From the NCBI RefSeq assembly GCF_023856365.1, contig NC_064549.1, positions 9,689,608 through 9,753,607 of the forward strand: 64,000 bases of DNA. Direction: 5' to 3'. Position numbers and translations under genes: made by a program. Of this stretch, positions 13,110-25,079 are shown piece by piece. The notes beneath the pieces are model-generated. The model saw only the letters and a program-made list of their open reading frames with translations. It did not search any database and had not been told where the DNA came from. Source of the stretch: Brienomyrus brachyistius (taxonomy: Eukaryota > Chordata > Actinopteri > Osteoglossiformes > Mormyridae). Position 1 is the stretch's first letter. Every line of letters begins with the position of its first letter.

Positions 13110-13477
13110 CATCCATCCATCCATTTTCCAAACCGCTTATCCTATTGGGTCACGGGGGGTCCGGAGCCTATCCCGGAAGCAATGGGCACGAGGCAGGGAA
13201 CAACCCAGGATGGGGGGCCAGCCCATCGCAGGGCACACTCACACAACATGCACTCACACACGCACACCTACGGGCAATTTAGTAACTCCGCTTAGCCTCA
13301 GCATGTTTTTGGACTGTGGGGGGAAACCGGAGTACCCAGAGGAAACCCCACGACGTCACGGGGAGAACATGGAAACTCCACACACATGTGACCCAGGCAG
13401 AGACTCGAACCCGGGTCCCAGAGGTGTGAGGCAACAGTGCTAATCAGTGCTAAACACTGCACCACCATGTTGCCCCT
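13110..13477 (-). mobile_element. full-length tRNA-derived SINE with 13-bp target duplication
   Basis: On the minus strand the element starts with a tRNA-like head and carries a box-B-like gggttcgagtctc. The body follows, and it ends in a GGAT repeat seen on the plus strand as catccatccatcc at 13110 onward. It is flanked by identical 13-bp copies of CATGTTGAACATC at 13097-13109 and 13478-13490, the signature of LINE-assisted insertion. This is the best-preserved copy of the SINE family repeated at about 25.1, 51.1-51.7, 52.9 and 62.3 kb. The ORFs over it are shadows. Confidence 0.85.
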
Positions 13478-13490
13478 CATGTTGAACATC

Positions 13491-14835
13491 TACTTGTGAA
13501 TTTAGATTCTGCCCATGTCAAAAAATTCATTTCACTGTGCATACTAAACCGAAAATGATGTGCCAAGCGTTTACTGATGTACCGATAATTCCTCTTGAAA
13601 AAGAGCTACACTCATCAGCCTGAATTAAAGGAATTTACCCATTTGATTTTTGCCCCCCCCCCACCTCCCTGCCCTTAAAATTGAATTAAAAGAGTTTTGT
13701 CCCCTTTTCACCATAAACTATGCCTTGCAGAAAAAATAAGTAATGTAAAAAACATTACCGGTTTCATCATTATCGTTTGTTTGGCCCCAGAAAGTTTTAC
13801 GTCATGCATTACATGACTTAACAATCGGATTTTACAAATACTATTTCTCCCTGTAGCTTGTCTGCAGAATATCCACATCACAAATGTTGTGGGGTTGGAG
13901 AAAGGTGTTGCCATTAGTCACCTTAGATTTGTAGCGGGCAAACTGTCACAACAGATCCCTTATTCATCTCCTATTAAAAAGGCTACGGTCTTTAGCTTAC
14001 GCACGGCTCATTCAGCCTGAATGCCAGCCGAAGCAAATTAGAGATCAGAGCCACAGCAGTCTGTGGCTTAAGTGGCTGTGAAGCAGGCTGTGGGCGACCC
14101 AAGTGGAAAGCAGCTGCCGAGGCAATTAACAGTCAGGAGCAGGAAAACAAAATGGGACTAGATAGGGTGGCAGACTTACTTATAATCCTCTCATTCTGAG
14201 TTCTAGATCATCAATACTCAAGGGCCCTCGACAGGAATTTGGGTATCTGTCCCTGAGGGGCAAGGCTATTACACACATGAAAAACCTCCCTGCGTGCACA
14301 CAAGACTGACCGCTGCATGGCTTTTGTTCTGTGATGCTGTCTGACTATCTGTGTTTACAGCCTTTATGCCTTCTCTGGACGGCTCTCTTTTTTATGTCCG
14401 TCAGTCACCCCACTGTGGCTTTGGATCTGTGCTTCGGGTCATTGTCATGCTAATTTTGATTTTCTGGCAGGGGGCAGCAGGCTTTTAATAATCAGTCAGA
14501 GTCTGGTAATATCCAATCTGTCCTCACATGTCCTCCCGGGCCAGATGGAGAGGTATGTCACGGCGAAGGGATGCCAAATCCACCAGACTTTGCTGTATCT
14601 GTGGTGCTCCTTGAATGTCCTGCACTTCATCTATTTTTTCCAGGATGTTCTGTGGCACTTTTATCAGACAAGAAACCTTCTTCTGCCAAGCTACGGAATA
14701 ACCAAGGTGTCATTCTGCAAATGGCAAAAGAGTATCGATGTGGGCTTCTTTCAGTAGGTGATTTGTTCCACGATACTGTATGTCAAAGTTCTTGACAAAA
14801 AGGAAACTGAAAGCACCTACAGATTTCACATACAT
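13491..14835. other. intergenic, 3' side of the GPR132-like gene
   Basis: No exon is recognised. The overlapping ORFs at 14545-14795 are not conserved in any family I know. Some of this stretch may be 3' UTR of the minus-strand receptor. Confidence 0.4.
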
Positions 14836-14841
14836 TTTATT
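14836..14841 (-). terminator. candidate polyadenylation signal of the GPR132-like gene
   Basis: Plus-strand tttatt, which is AATAAA on the minus strand, lies about 235 bases past the receptor stop codon. A second AATAAA at 14935-14940 is closer to the stop and equally possible. Confidence 0.35.
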
Positions 14842-15073
14842 GCTTACCACGTGTTAATAAAGATAAAAATAATATGAAATAACATGTTTCAATGTCAGAC
14901 TGTTAAATGCAATATGCTTCTGAATTAAAAATTGTTTATTTAATATAAGCACTATACATCAGTACAATTTACAAATACTTGCCATATTCTGGATCATTTA
15001 GAAACTGGCGTCCCACGCATTCAGATAAGTTCAACCTCTGTCAAGTCTTGAGGTTGGTCCATCCTCAGTAGAG

Positions 15074-16045
15074 TTAAGTTTTCGTTTCAATTGTAGGCTG
15101 CGACCTGCAGGGGTCCTCGCGCTTTCCTCGAATAAAATATACCCTCAGTTCCTCCTTGACCCCATTGCTCACGAGCACGTAGAGCACAGGGTCCATCACG
15201 CTATTGAGGCTGGATATGGCCAGTGCAACGGAGAAGTAGAAGTAGGTATGTTGTTCAAAGGCACAATACATTTCCCCTTGCATCAACAACATGGCCACGG
15301 ATCGCACTATGAGCAGCAGGTGGTACGGAGCGAAGCAGACGGAGAAGATGACAATCACACCCATGGACAGAAGCTGGACCTTGCGTTTGCTCTGCTTGTC
15401 CAGAGTCTCACTGCGATGCACCTTGCCAAAGATCTGCCAGTAGCATGAGGCCAACACCAAAAGTGGCAGGAGGAAGCCGAGGCTTGCTCGAATGAGGTTC
15501 ATGCGAGCTACTTCCGAAGGCATGGGGAGGTGTTCGTAACAGCGGAGCTTACCATCAAGGGGAGTGTTTCGATTGTCCAGAGCAAGTATCAGGGCATGTA
15601 TGATCATGACAATTAAAATGACAGAGCCGCAGACAGTCCAGGCATACCTTGGGCGCCGGAATGCCCTGGCCTGCAGAGGGTAGGTGATGGTCAGACAGCG
15701 GTCCACAGAGATGCAGCACAGTAGGTAAATGCTGATATACATGTTAGAGTAGAAGAAGAAACCAGCTAGCTGACAAGTCCTTTGTCCCATTTCCCAGCGA
15801 TGATCACTGTAATAGTAATGGATCCACAAGGGCATGGTGAAGATGTAAAGCAGGTCCGAAATGGCAACGTTCAACAAGCAGACCCCCAGAACATTGTGGC
15901 TGCGTACCTGCTGCACGATGGGCCCCAACGTGATCAAGTTGAGGACTACACCCAACACAAAGGCCACAATGTATATGGCCATTAGCAGATTGCTGATGGA
16001 GTTATTTGACAGGTCAACACAGGTATTGTTGGTGGTGTTGTTCAT
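15074..16045 (-). CDS. gpr132: GPR132/G2A-like class A GPCR (proton/lipid-sensing group)
   Basis: A complete seven-transmembrane receptor of 323 residues from the first true ATG at 16045. The open frame runs upstream only through a TTG codon at 16066. The N-terminus is Asn-rich (NNTT, NNTC, NNS) with N-glycosylation sites. Other visible features are LPLW-like MPLW after TM2 (71-74), HRW (82-84) as in GPR132, Cys91 and Cys169 for the disulfide, LCCISVDR in TM3 (109-116), VCFAPYHLLLIVRS in TM6 (236-249) and DPVLY in TM7 (285-289). These place it in the GPR4/GPR65/GPR68/GPR132 group, receptors that respond to protons or oxidised/lysolipids. GPR132 fits best and GPR4 is the main alternative. The usual DRY/DRF triplet is DRC. 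A pyrimidine-rich acceptor (ctttttccag, exon start about 16094) suggests a separate non-coding first exon upstream. Confidence 0.8.
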   Translation of the reverse strand: MNNTTNNTCVDLSNNSISNLLMAIYIVAFVLGVVLNLITLGPIVQQVRSHNVLGVCLLNVAISDLLYIFTMPLWIHYYYSDHRWEMGQRTCQLAGFFFYSNMYISIYLLCCISVDRCLTITYPLQARAFRRPRYAWTVCGSVILIVMIIHALILALDNRNTPLDGKLRCYEHLPMPSEVARMNLIRASLGFLLPLLVLASCYWQIFGKVHRSETLDKQSKRKVQLLSMGVIVIFSVCFAPYHLLLIVRSVAMLLMQGEMYCAFEQHTYFYFSVALAISSLNSVMDPVLYVLVSNGVKEELRVYFIRGKREDPCRSQPTIETKT

Positions 16046-16866
16046 AATGGGGAAACAGATGTACAATGAGCGTGGAATGGAAGGATTCAGCCCCCTGGAA
16101 AAAGCAAGAACAGATATTTTACGAGAAATAGGGAAAATGATTTGTTGTCATTTAGTAGTGTTTCGCATATGATTATTATACGTCACGTATTTTCAGTTTC
16201 TAGGTGGAATTTCCAAAGTGACTTTTACAATCAGACATGCATCTGCGCACGAAGGCCTCTCTTCCTGCAAACCTCCGGTCTGTGGTTTGTCGACGTGAAG
16301 CACGCAAGGAGCCTAACGTAGAGGCCGGGTCATGAACAGAATGTGCTGCCCAATGAAACGATGATTGTTATCACCACGCATGCTTGATGACAGCCACCCC
16401 CCACCAACGGGTTAAGGGACATGGTAATGAGTCGGCAGGGGGGATATGACATACATTTATGACATTTTTTTTCTCAGTACGCACTTTCATATATTGTAAT
16501 TACACCACAGTTTTACTTAAGTAATAGTCAAGAAATGAACAGCTTATTTAAGTTATTTAAGCATGGTACTGAAAAAGCCCAAATCAGTTGTAGTTGTTTT
16601 TGTTCCTCACAAACACCACGTAGGCCTGTTGCTTCTGGTTGTCTCGACAACCATTCCTTAGGTTTCGGCTTTCTGCTTTCAGTATCACTATGATTACTTG
16701 TTTGAATGTTCAACTTTCAACCTAGTTATCAATTACGTTCGTACTGGGTGTGAACATTTCTGATGACGTACGTAGATCCTAAATATGTAGTGTAGGCATA
16801 GTAGCTATGCACTTCATCTGAAAACTTGCAACTTTCAGATAGTAACTGCTGGAATCCAGTACATAT
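16046..16866. other. 5' flank of the GPR132-like gene
   Basis: It holds the likely 5' UTR piece of the coding exon (16046-16094) and a splice acceptor on the minus strand. The rest is without recognised features. The first exon and promoter of the receptor could be here or further right. Confidence 0.4.
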
Positions 16867-16934
16867 AACTCAAAATCCCCTAAGAGTATGGAGATATATA
16901 TATATATCTTCATACTCTTAGGGGATTTTGAGTT
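16867..16934. repeat. 68-bp near-perfect palindrome (hairpin)
   Basis: Perfect 24-bp arms at 16867-16890 and 16911-16934 (aactcaaaatcccctaag... and its complement) flank a core of alternating AT that is itself palindromic. Only one mismatched pair interrupts the 68 bases. Transcribed from either strand it would form a long hairpin. It may be the remnant of a tiny palindromic transposon. No target duplication is obvious. Confidence 0.8.
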
Positions 16935-17056
16935 ACTAAACTGTTGGACCACTTCCTTTTTTGTGCTGGGTGGAATTTTGCACAGCAGTAAAAGGAACAA
17001 ATTCAGATGACCAAATTCATATTTTTCCATTTTAAAAGGACATAATTTCAATGATA

Positions 17057-17432
17057 CAGTAAAATCCCGTTATAATGGACTTCAAGGGACCTGGCAAAAC
17101 AGTCCTTTATATCCAAAGTCCATTACATCCAGAGTTGCTGCTTGCCCAGAACACAACTACAGGACACCATTTACTCATGTCACACCCCAGCAGACACACT
17201 TGTGGTATAGATTATTATATTGTACCTGTAGTAATCCAACTTTATCTGACCAATAATCCCGACTACGTATCTGCGCTGGACATCACCGGCACGCCACGCA
17301 CCTTGTAGGCGGAGCCTGCATGTCCGTTGTAGCGAACAAAAGTACAGCTAAAAGCGGCCCTGGGGACCAAATTGTTTGTCCGTTATAATGAAATTCCGTT
17401 ATATGCGAGTCCACTATGACAGGATTTTACTG
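17057..17432. mobile_element. non-autonomous Tc1/mariner (pogo/Tigger-like) MITE
   Basis: Termini CAGTAAAATCC...GGATTTTACTG form imperfect inverted repeats of about 24 bp, extending into gttataatggac on the left and its counterpart gtccactatgac on the right. The element is flanked by TA at 17055-17056 and 17433-17434, the mariner-type target duplication. It is 376 bp long with no transposase ORF. The CAGT... ends and the ccgttataa motif resemble pogo/Tigger elements. Confidence 0.75.
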
Positions 17433-17434
17433 TA

Positions 17435-20182
17435 TACAATATCCAGCTTTGCTGTAGATGTACTAAACATGTTTTCAAATAACTACATTACGTATGTCTG
17501 TAAAAAACGTGTTCCAGTTATTAAAAATCATCTCATTTGTATCTAGTTGCCCCAGAAAAATAGCAAAAAGATATGAAAAGAAATGTAAGATGCAAATGAA
17601 CATCAGGAATAATCAGACAGAAATTGTTCTCAGTGAAAGCAGAGAAGTGTGTTTTGAGGTTGTCTGGTCTGTGGTCTCTAATGTCATGTATAAAAAAAAC
17701 CCATTACTCAGATATTGGTATATGCAGTTAGTGTCCTAATATAAGCCTATATGACATGCCTAATAAAATGTCTTTTGAAATTGTTCGGAGGTCCAAACTG
17801 AGACTATCATTCTCTTTAACGGACATCTTTAGAAAGTCTGTTGATAACTTTTGTGATGGACAGAATAAAAGCTCCTCGACTGGACTGTACAGTAACAAGA
17901 AGTTAAAATTGACATTTAATATAACTGCGGATTCAGAAAACCACGTGGAAGATGAAACAGGAGGATCGGCAAGCGACAAAAACGGCCAGAGGTAGCAGCC
18001 CAGGATCAGTCTTACTAGTAAACCAACTTCAATTTATAGCCATATTGATAAGGAAACACAGCCTCTATATATAATACGCTATATAATCTAATCTCTCAAA
18101 GTATCTAACCCATGACCACCTAATATGAAGAAAGTGAATCTTTATAAAGATCCTTCGAAATAAATCATAAGTCAATGATGCTTTTCTCTGTACTGCGTGT
18201 TTGGAGGAGACTTACCTTCTTGTATGAACTTGGAGTTGATCCCCAAAGCTGTGTAAAACGCAAATAATCCAGACCACATGGAGCATGAAAGTGTTATCGG
18301 AGACAATTATAGCGTTCTGTAACAAACCACATGTGCAAGGTGAAAGAAAATGAAAGCAAAACCAGATTCGGAAGACCATGCCTTCAAGGCGTGTATCCTA
18401 CAGACAGACCGACAGACAAATGTGTTTTCTTTGTTTTACATCTTAAGTTGCTAGTCAAAAAGATTTCCTCAAAATCCTGGTTAAATGTTCGAGATGACAA
18501 AAAAAAAGTGTTCGAATGCAGTTCATTTTGTAAATGAAAAATGCTTAGACTTGTAAAGTTCTAAACACTGAACTCCGGTAGTAGTGGTGAAATCCAGAGT
18601 TACAGCTTTGTGGGCACGTTTTACCTAAGATCAAGGACATTTCAACAACTTGTCTCCTAAAAAAATCTACCACTGAGTTTCCAAGTACCTCATTCGTTTA
18701 AAATTTATGATTGATATGCTGACAAAAGTTCCTAACTTTGTTTTCCGTCTGCGGAATAAATAGGGTTAGGGTGGGCCGGACCACCCTAGAGGCAACATCG
18801 GCGATCACCTAGGGCGCCATTTAATTAGGGGGCACAAATGACAAAAAGAAGAAATAATTCTGGTTGTATTTTGTGACATTACAGTCATTTACACTCATTC
18901 TAATATTTCAGTACTTTTCCTGGAACACAGACATGAGCTAGCTAGTTGGCTAGGTAACTGGTTAGCTAGCTAGCCAGATGCCCTGTGATATTGAAACGTT
19001 TTTCATATTAATGAATTGACAAAATTAGTTTTCTGCTGCTCTGGTGATGGGGGGGGGGTGTTCAACAGAATCTCACCTAGAGCAGCAGAACATCCAGCTG
19101 CGATTCAAATAGGATCGAAGTACTTAGAGGATGATTTGATGTATCGTAAGTCTTTCATTCAAACCATGATTCGGCAAATTGAATAAACCTTTAACTTCTC
19201 TGAAAAAAACAAATCACAAATAAGACCTTGGGAAGACAATTACACACTATTAATGGATACAGAGTAGAATCTCCGATTATTCATTTTTGTTATTATTAAA
19301 CAGGGACAGCAAGCCAGTGTAAATAGTTAAACACTACTGGATTGTACAGAATGAAAAACATAACAGTTTGAAAAACAAAAACAATTTGCCGACGGTGAAA
19401 CTCACTGATGCAGATTAGTGGAATGACATTACATCAATTTTTATCCTGTGAAAAATGACAAAAAGTTGATCTGTTGGCCAGATGTAGTAATGAACTATAA
19501 ACATGTTGCTCGCTCGTGCTTTGAAACCTCTTCTAAGTGATGAATGAGCAGATGATATCCCTCGTCCTCCCACTATGGAAAATGGCTGATTGTCCAATAC
19601 AATCATCTCCATTTTCATAGTAGTTGTGTCTTTAGCTCTGGCGCTGGTAACTTTCAATATGGATGAAGATTAAATATCTTAAATAGCAATAGTGGCCATG
19701 ACTGGCACACCAGACTAATGCTAATATCTTGATTTTTATCGAATGTTGGCCAATACCAATATGGTAACTGATATATCATGCATCTTTGAGGTTAACATGA
19801 CTTTTTACGTTCATGTTATATAGATACAGTAGCCTGTATCTATATAATGTAAATGCATCTGTCCCAGAAAACGGCAACAAATGCCCACTTTGATATGATT
19901 TTGTACGAGTCTTCTGCGACACCGACATCAAGAGAAGCTCAGCCCACGCATTTAGGCAAAAAAATAGAACCGCATAAATTCTGATCACGTGGCCATGAAT
20001 CAGCTACGTATCTGATTTAGGACTGCATATAATTTGAAAGATCATATTTCTGTGTCCACACGGCCCAGAAAAAAATCAGATTTGTGTCACATTAAGGCAA
20101 AAAAAAATTTGATTTGAGTCACTCCGGCCCGATGATGTGTACGTAGCCTAAAAGAGTACAGAGATCGGGATTCAACATAATA
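17435..20182. other. intergenic, no gene seen
   Basis: No recognised exon. The ORF pair at 17728-17995 is AT-rich and unmatched. At 18755-18860 a segment beginning gggttagggtgggccggacc looks like a decayed repeat. A cluster of ctagctag-type palindromes lies near 18935-18975. Confidence 0.4.
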
Positions 20183-20524
20183 CAACTCTGGAAAAAATTA
20201 AGAGACCAGAGTACAATTTTTTGTTTCACTTATATCTCAATTTATGGGTGTGCTTCTGTATAAACTATAGGTTTTTTTGTAAACTCCAACCTGGTTCTTC
20301 CCTATATCTAATTAATGAAGGGCCTCTTTCTTGCTTTATGGGATCTCTGGCATTAGAGAGTCACTTCCGCTCTCTACCTGGCTGGTTTCTGGTCATTCCC
20401 AGTGTCTCCTGGAAGCAACCTGCTGCTCAGCATTAGCCTTCTACCAGCAGAATCACGGTTAACCGAGGTTTAACGATGCAAATTCTTAAAAAAATATGGA
20501 GTGGACTCATTTTTTCCAGAGCTG
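20183..20524. mobile_element. Tc1/mariner-like MITE
   Basis: The left end CAACTCTGGAAAAAATTAAG and the right end ...ATTTTTTCCAGAGCTG are inverted complements. TA lies on both sides (20181-20182 and 20525-20526). The element is 342 bp with no transposase. The ORF at 20221-20436 inside it is a shadow. Confidence 0.65.
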
Positions 20525-20576
20525 TATTCTTATTTTTAGCAACAGCCATTCTGTGAAAATGCATGTGATCTCTTTC

Positions 20577-20603
20577 AACTTAACTTAACTTAACTTAACT
20601 TAA
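20577..20603. repeat. (AACTT)n microsatellite
   Basis: About five perfect copies of the pentamer aactt. Confidence 0.9.
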
Positions 20604-21218
20604 TGTTTTTCAGCCATAAAACTCGTAAATTTGTCCTTCAGGTGCAGTTAGCAACCATGATGACAAAAATATGCTTACATGTATCGTATATTAACTACAG
20701 ATTGACTTCTTTAACAAATTTATGAAAAAGTGACAAATAAGAAAGAGGAAGTGAGGTATACACAGCCAAAAAGACAAGAGGTGTTACTTACACAGAAATA
20801 GCAGTACACACCACAACCAAGCTAGTCGTGACGTCTAGTATATATCTGTATAAACCACATGCTTGCGAGGATGTATGAACTCCAATTCGCTCGTACACAG
20901 CCTTGTTTGCTTTTAGTCTGTCAGATAACAATGCAGACCGAACAGAACGTACCCTCAAACTTGCGCATTGCATAGAGCGGAAAGACTTGCCTCACGGTTG
21001 TTTCACACACAACGCTTTCCAGTGAACAGTAGCTGCGACGGATAGATTCAGTGGGTTGACAGAAGATATTCTATGGTGCCCTTATTTACAGCCATCAATC
21101 TAAGGATTGGGCAGCCAATTTTTCAGCAAATGCTGAAAACGTCCCAGCTTATGTCAATCAACTAACAAAGCAATTAGCCCAGTTATGGCTGTCCGGAGGG
21201 GGAGGGGGGGGAGGCGGG

Positions 21219-21396
21219 GGGGCATGCTGGTGCAGTGGTTCGCACCTCCAAATCACACCTATGTGACCAGGTTTCAAGTCTCCATCGGTGTGTGTGGAGT
21301 TTGTTTGTTTTCCTTGTGTCATCATGGGGTTTCCTGCAGTTCTCTTCCCCCCCCCCAGTCCAAAAACATGCTGAGACTAACTGGAGTTTCCAAATT

Positions 21397-21434
<38 letters not shown>
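21219..21434 (+). mobile_element. tRNA-derived SINE, truncated, with an internal (GT)n(GA)n array
   Basis: The head ggcatgctggtgcagtggtt and the box-B-like ggtttcaagtctcc are followed by the SINE body (gtccaaaaacatgctgagac, ggagtttccaaatt). Here the body passes directly into (GT)n at 21396-21421 and (GA)n to 21434. It is the same family as the 13.1 kb copy, in the opposite orientation. Confidence 0.7.
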
Positions 21435-21609
21435 TCGGGTATACCTGTCCTTATGGGGACACAATGTCCCCATAACGTGATAAATATGTGTTTTTATCCC
21501 TTATGAGGACCGGTTTCCCCCCCCCCCCCCCCCCCAAAAGTGCCAGCCCCTTTCATTTTTATCCCAGAGGTTATATTGGGTGTTGGGGAGATTGAATTTC
21601 CTGGGGGGT

Positions 21610-22015
21610 GCTAATTATGATCTGGGTAATCAGGGTTAGTTAACCTGGCTCAATCAAGTTAACTCTGGGTATGTAAAACTTGCTTCATAGTTCACCAGAG
21701 TGTGTTTACCAGATGTATTTCTCAATATCAAGAATACAGATATTGTATTTGTGCTTTTGGAATGACCGGTCTTGCTAAATTGCCTCCCAAGAATGAACTT
21801 GGGATACAATGAATCATGGGATTGGTCTTGTTTGGTGAGGATGCAACCGAAGTATCCTTGACATTTGAGGCGGGACAAGAACGACATCCAGGGATTTCTG
21901 TTGAGTGTTGGAGCTGCTCCTCAGCAATGGAAGATGGTGTAGAATGGGAATGTGAGAATACAAGTACGGTATGCATATTAAGAAATATCCCTAATCCATG
22001 AAGCCAGGGACAAGA
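21610..22015. mobile_element. dispersed repeat, copy 1 (related to 39915-40330)
   Basis: Shared blocks include cttgctaaattgcctcccaa, acaagaacgacatccaggga and cagcaatggaagatg. All occur in the same order and orientation in the copy at 39.9-40.3 kb. The start has ttaacctggctcaatcaagt-type sequence resembling the MITE arms at 42.7-43.0 kb. It is probably a decayed DNA-transposon-derived repeat; family not assigned. Confidence 0.5.
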
Positions 22016-23044
22016 CATTAGCTATCTAGCACTGTGAACCCTGAAAATAGACAGCAAATCAATCTGACACCTGAGCCCTGCACTCATTCCTGACACGGTC
22101 TAAACAGGGTTTGAAGCCAGTTACTTCTCGTTCAAAGCAAGGTCACACAGATCTTCCTCAATCTTTCAGTCTAAATGCAGTGCAAATGCAACTGGTAAAT
22201 CTCCATTTGCATGCAAAATATGACCAGGAGTCCTCCGCAGTGAAGGGATGTTAAATGGCCTTTGAAGTGTAATATATAAACATAATAATGAAATGAATGG
22301 AAGATAAAATATAGAGAATAAGAGTGAGCCAGACCGTACTATACATTGTCAATTATTTTGAAAGAGGAGTTAAAAACTGTTCATGATCCATATTGGTTAA
22401 AAGCATTTGAATAGTACTGCTTTGTAACTTCACATCATCGCACATGTAATAAATACTGCATAATGAAAAAATCCCCATGAAATAAAGAGCCGAGTAGCAG
22501 TGATATTAAGATGTGCTGAATTAATGTCGCTTAGGTTCACTTTTCATTATGTATGGTTTATGACCTACGACCAAACAAAAATGCGAGAAATATCCAGCTT
22601 CCTTTATTCTTGTTATATTCACTAAGAGACAAACTGGTCGAATGCTCTGGTCGAGTTCTGCTACGAAACGCCATGCGAAATATTTCAGTTGCTGCTTTTT
22701 TATGGAACGCACCAGGTGTTGCATATATGCAACGCACTGGACTGTATGTAGCGTAGATACTTGTGCAAATAATGTCTGTGATATGTAGTTAGATCAAAGC
22801 CTGTAAGTGTGTCACGCTCTCGTGCAATGTTCCGCTATTGTGGTGTGTTTGTGAACGACCAACCCGCCCACCCCCGATGGCATTTGCTGTGTGCACTGGT
22901 GGCTTCCCATATCCGCGTCACTGCTGGTCCTCTCTGACAGTTGCGTGACAAAATGTGTTGACTGTCATCTGTCTTTCTGTGTATTGACATCTCTCACCGG
23001 GCTGACACTGCAACAGAGCAAGTTTACATGTGCAAGTTCATATA

Positions 23045-23083
<39 letters not shown>

Positions 23084-23399
23084 GGGGGGTAATTTGCTTT
23101 GGCACTAACTGATACATATTTGCACACACTTTCCCATGGCTTGGCCACTCACCGAGGTCTTGTGGTATCAAAATATATCCGAATTTTGCTCTTCCAGAAA
23201 ATGCGCATGAGTCAGGCTCAGTCAATCTTTAAGTTTAGGTTAAAAGCACAATCTTACATGGACACTAGCTCTTGGTGGTCACTCACCCCAGCTATGATTA
23301 TATACTGTAATTAATGTCTGAGACACAGAGCTGGGTGGGGATCCTTGTCATTGGCTGAACTGCACTGTCAGTGCTGTCACTCTGTATGTGGATGATGTG
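22016..23399. other. intergenic, no gene seen
   Basis: It contains a (TG)n array at 23047-23080. A stretch starting tgtcacgctctcg at about 22809 and ending gcgtgaca near 22949 has LTR-like TG...CA ends, but its flanks do not match, so I do not call it. No exon recognised. Confidence 0.4.
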
Positions 23400-23990
23400 G
23401 CTGTGTGTTGTTGGGCTGCTGGTGTTCAGGATTCCTCATGCCTGTGTCTCCACCTGCCTCTCTCTGCTCCTCTTGCTGCCATAATTAGCCTTGCCAGAGC
23501 TCCTTTATTACCGTAACCCCTGCTCTCTTGCATTGCCTCTCTCCTGCTCTGCTCTTGCTGACACACTTTCCATTTACTCTCCCCCCTTCCAGGATGAACG
23601 ACTTGGAGATCCCGATAAAAGGGAGCCCCCAGCCTATCCAGCGGCCTTCCTGCGTTTCTGCCTGCGCTACCCCACCCCCTCTCCATCTACCCAAACCACC
23701 TCACCTGCCCGTCGGCCTGCTGAACTGCCTGTCTGTCTACCTGTCAGTAGTGGATCGATGCGTAGGCTGTCATGGAGCCCAGCATAATCAGAGACCCCCC
23801 TCATTTGTTTTCTCTGTCATTTTAGTTAGTGTTTAGTAATCCTGATTTGCTTTTGACCCCCTGCGGTCCTTTTATTTTCTGTTTTCCCTTTTTGAGTTCT
23901 GTGCTGTTTGTGAATAAACGCCTTTCGCTGAAGTCACTGTGTGAATCGTCCTTCCCCTTGCCTTGACATGCCCTGCCATAACAACAAACA
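23400..23990 (+). other. possible retroelement 3' end / LTR-like tail
   Basis: A C/T-rich segment with a short open frame (23491-23836) is followed by a U3/R-like stretch with an AATAAA (gtgaataaacgc, about 23914) and the end ccttgccttgaca. Its layout resembles the 3' end of an LTR element, but I see no paired LTR, target duplication or recognisable protein domain. It could also be an unrelated low-complexity region. Confidence 0.25.
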
Positions 23991-25079
23991 GCTTTACCTC
24001 CATGCCCAGTGTGACCTCTTGATAAGGGGTGGCGTATTCCCCACTCTAGAGCTCATGAAGGAGCTCAGGTGGGTGTGGAGATACTCAAAGTCTCAGACTA
24101 AAAGTTAAGCAGCTGGGTTTTTTGTCAGCGGATAAGAGAGTTGCGTCTATGCAACTGTACGCACTGACCAGCAGTATGAAGTAGGACTATGGGTGGGCTT
24201 TGGTGAGGTCATAGAGAGAAACTGTTGGTAGGCCCCAAAGGTTTATAAGACAGTGTGACTTAGCCATCTCTCCGATTTGACTTTCCCTGCCGGCCCTAGG
24301 AGACTGGGCTCCTCTTTGAGTCTGGTCTCTCCAAAGGTTTCTTCCTTCTAGGGAGTTTTTCCTTTTGTGGGCACTGAAGAGGTCTGTAATGGTCAAGCAG
24401 GATTTAAAAAGGATCACAGTTTACTGGTCAATTCATGCCCCTATGCTCATCTGTGGTCATGAGCTATGGATAATGATGAAGGCCACAGGAACACCTGAAT
24501 GGGTAAAACGACATTTCACTGCAGGATTGCTGGACTCACTCCCCTTATTAGGGGGACGAGTGCAGAGATCCAAAAGGACCTTGAAATCGAGCTGTTGCTC
24601 TTTCAGGTGGAGGGGAGAAAGCTGAGGTGATTTCAGCATCTTATAATGCTACCACCAGGACATCCGCCAAGGGAGCCATTAAAAAGGAGATCTGATGTGT
24701 TCCACATGCAGCCACTGTGATCCTCACCAGGAAAAACAGGAAGATGAGACTATAGAAAGATGACAGGCTGCATTGGCTGCTGTTGTCGTCATGCTGCATG
24801 AGTTATTGAATGATCAATCATTGACAATTGCACCAGGCTTTTGTACATGTGATTCTCCAATGTGTTGAGAAGAAGATCCATTCACAAACGGGTCCATAAT
24901 TCTCTTTCTGCACTTTAGGAGGTTTACCTGTGATATTTGATAGAACACTCACTGTGGTTAAGTGAACATGTTTCTATAGAATACATTAATCCTTCGTCAC
25001 ATTCTTTACACTTGTCACTTAGAAAATGGCAGGTTTGACATTTTGTTCAACGGAACCAAGTATCATTGTCAATTTCCAT

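Noticed and set aside
16046..16066. N-terminal extension of the GPR132-like receptor
   Set aside because: The codon at 16066 is TTG, not ATG; the first ATG with an A at -3 is at 16045.
22809..22949. Possible second LTR (tgtcacg ... gtgaca)
   Set aside because: The flanks do not form a target duplication and the sequence does not match the 6.4 kb LTR.
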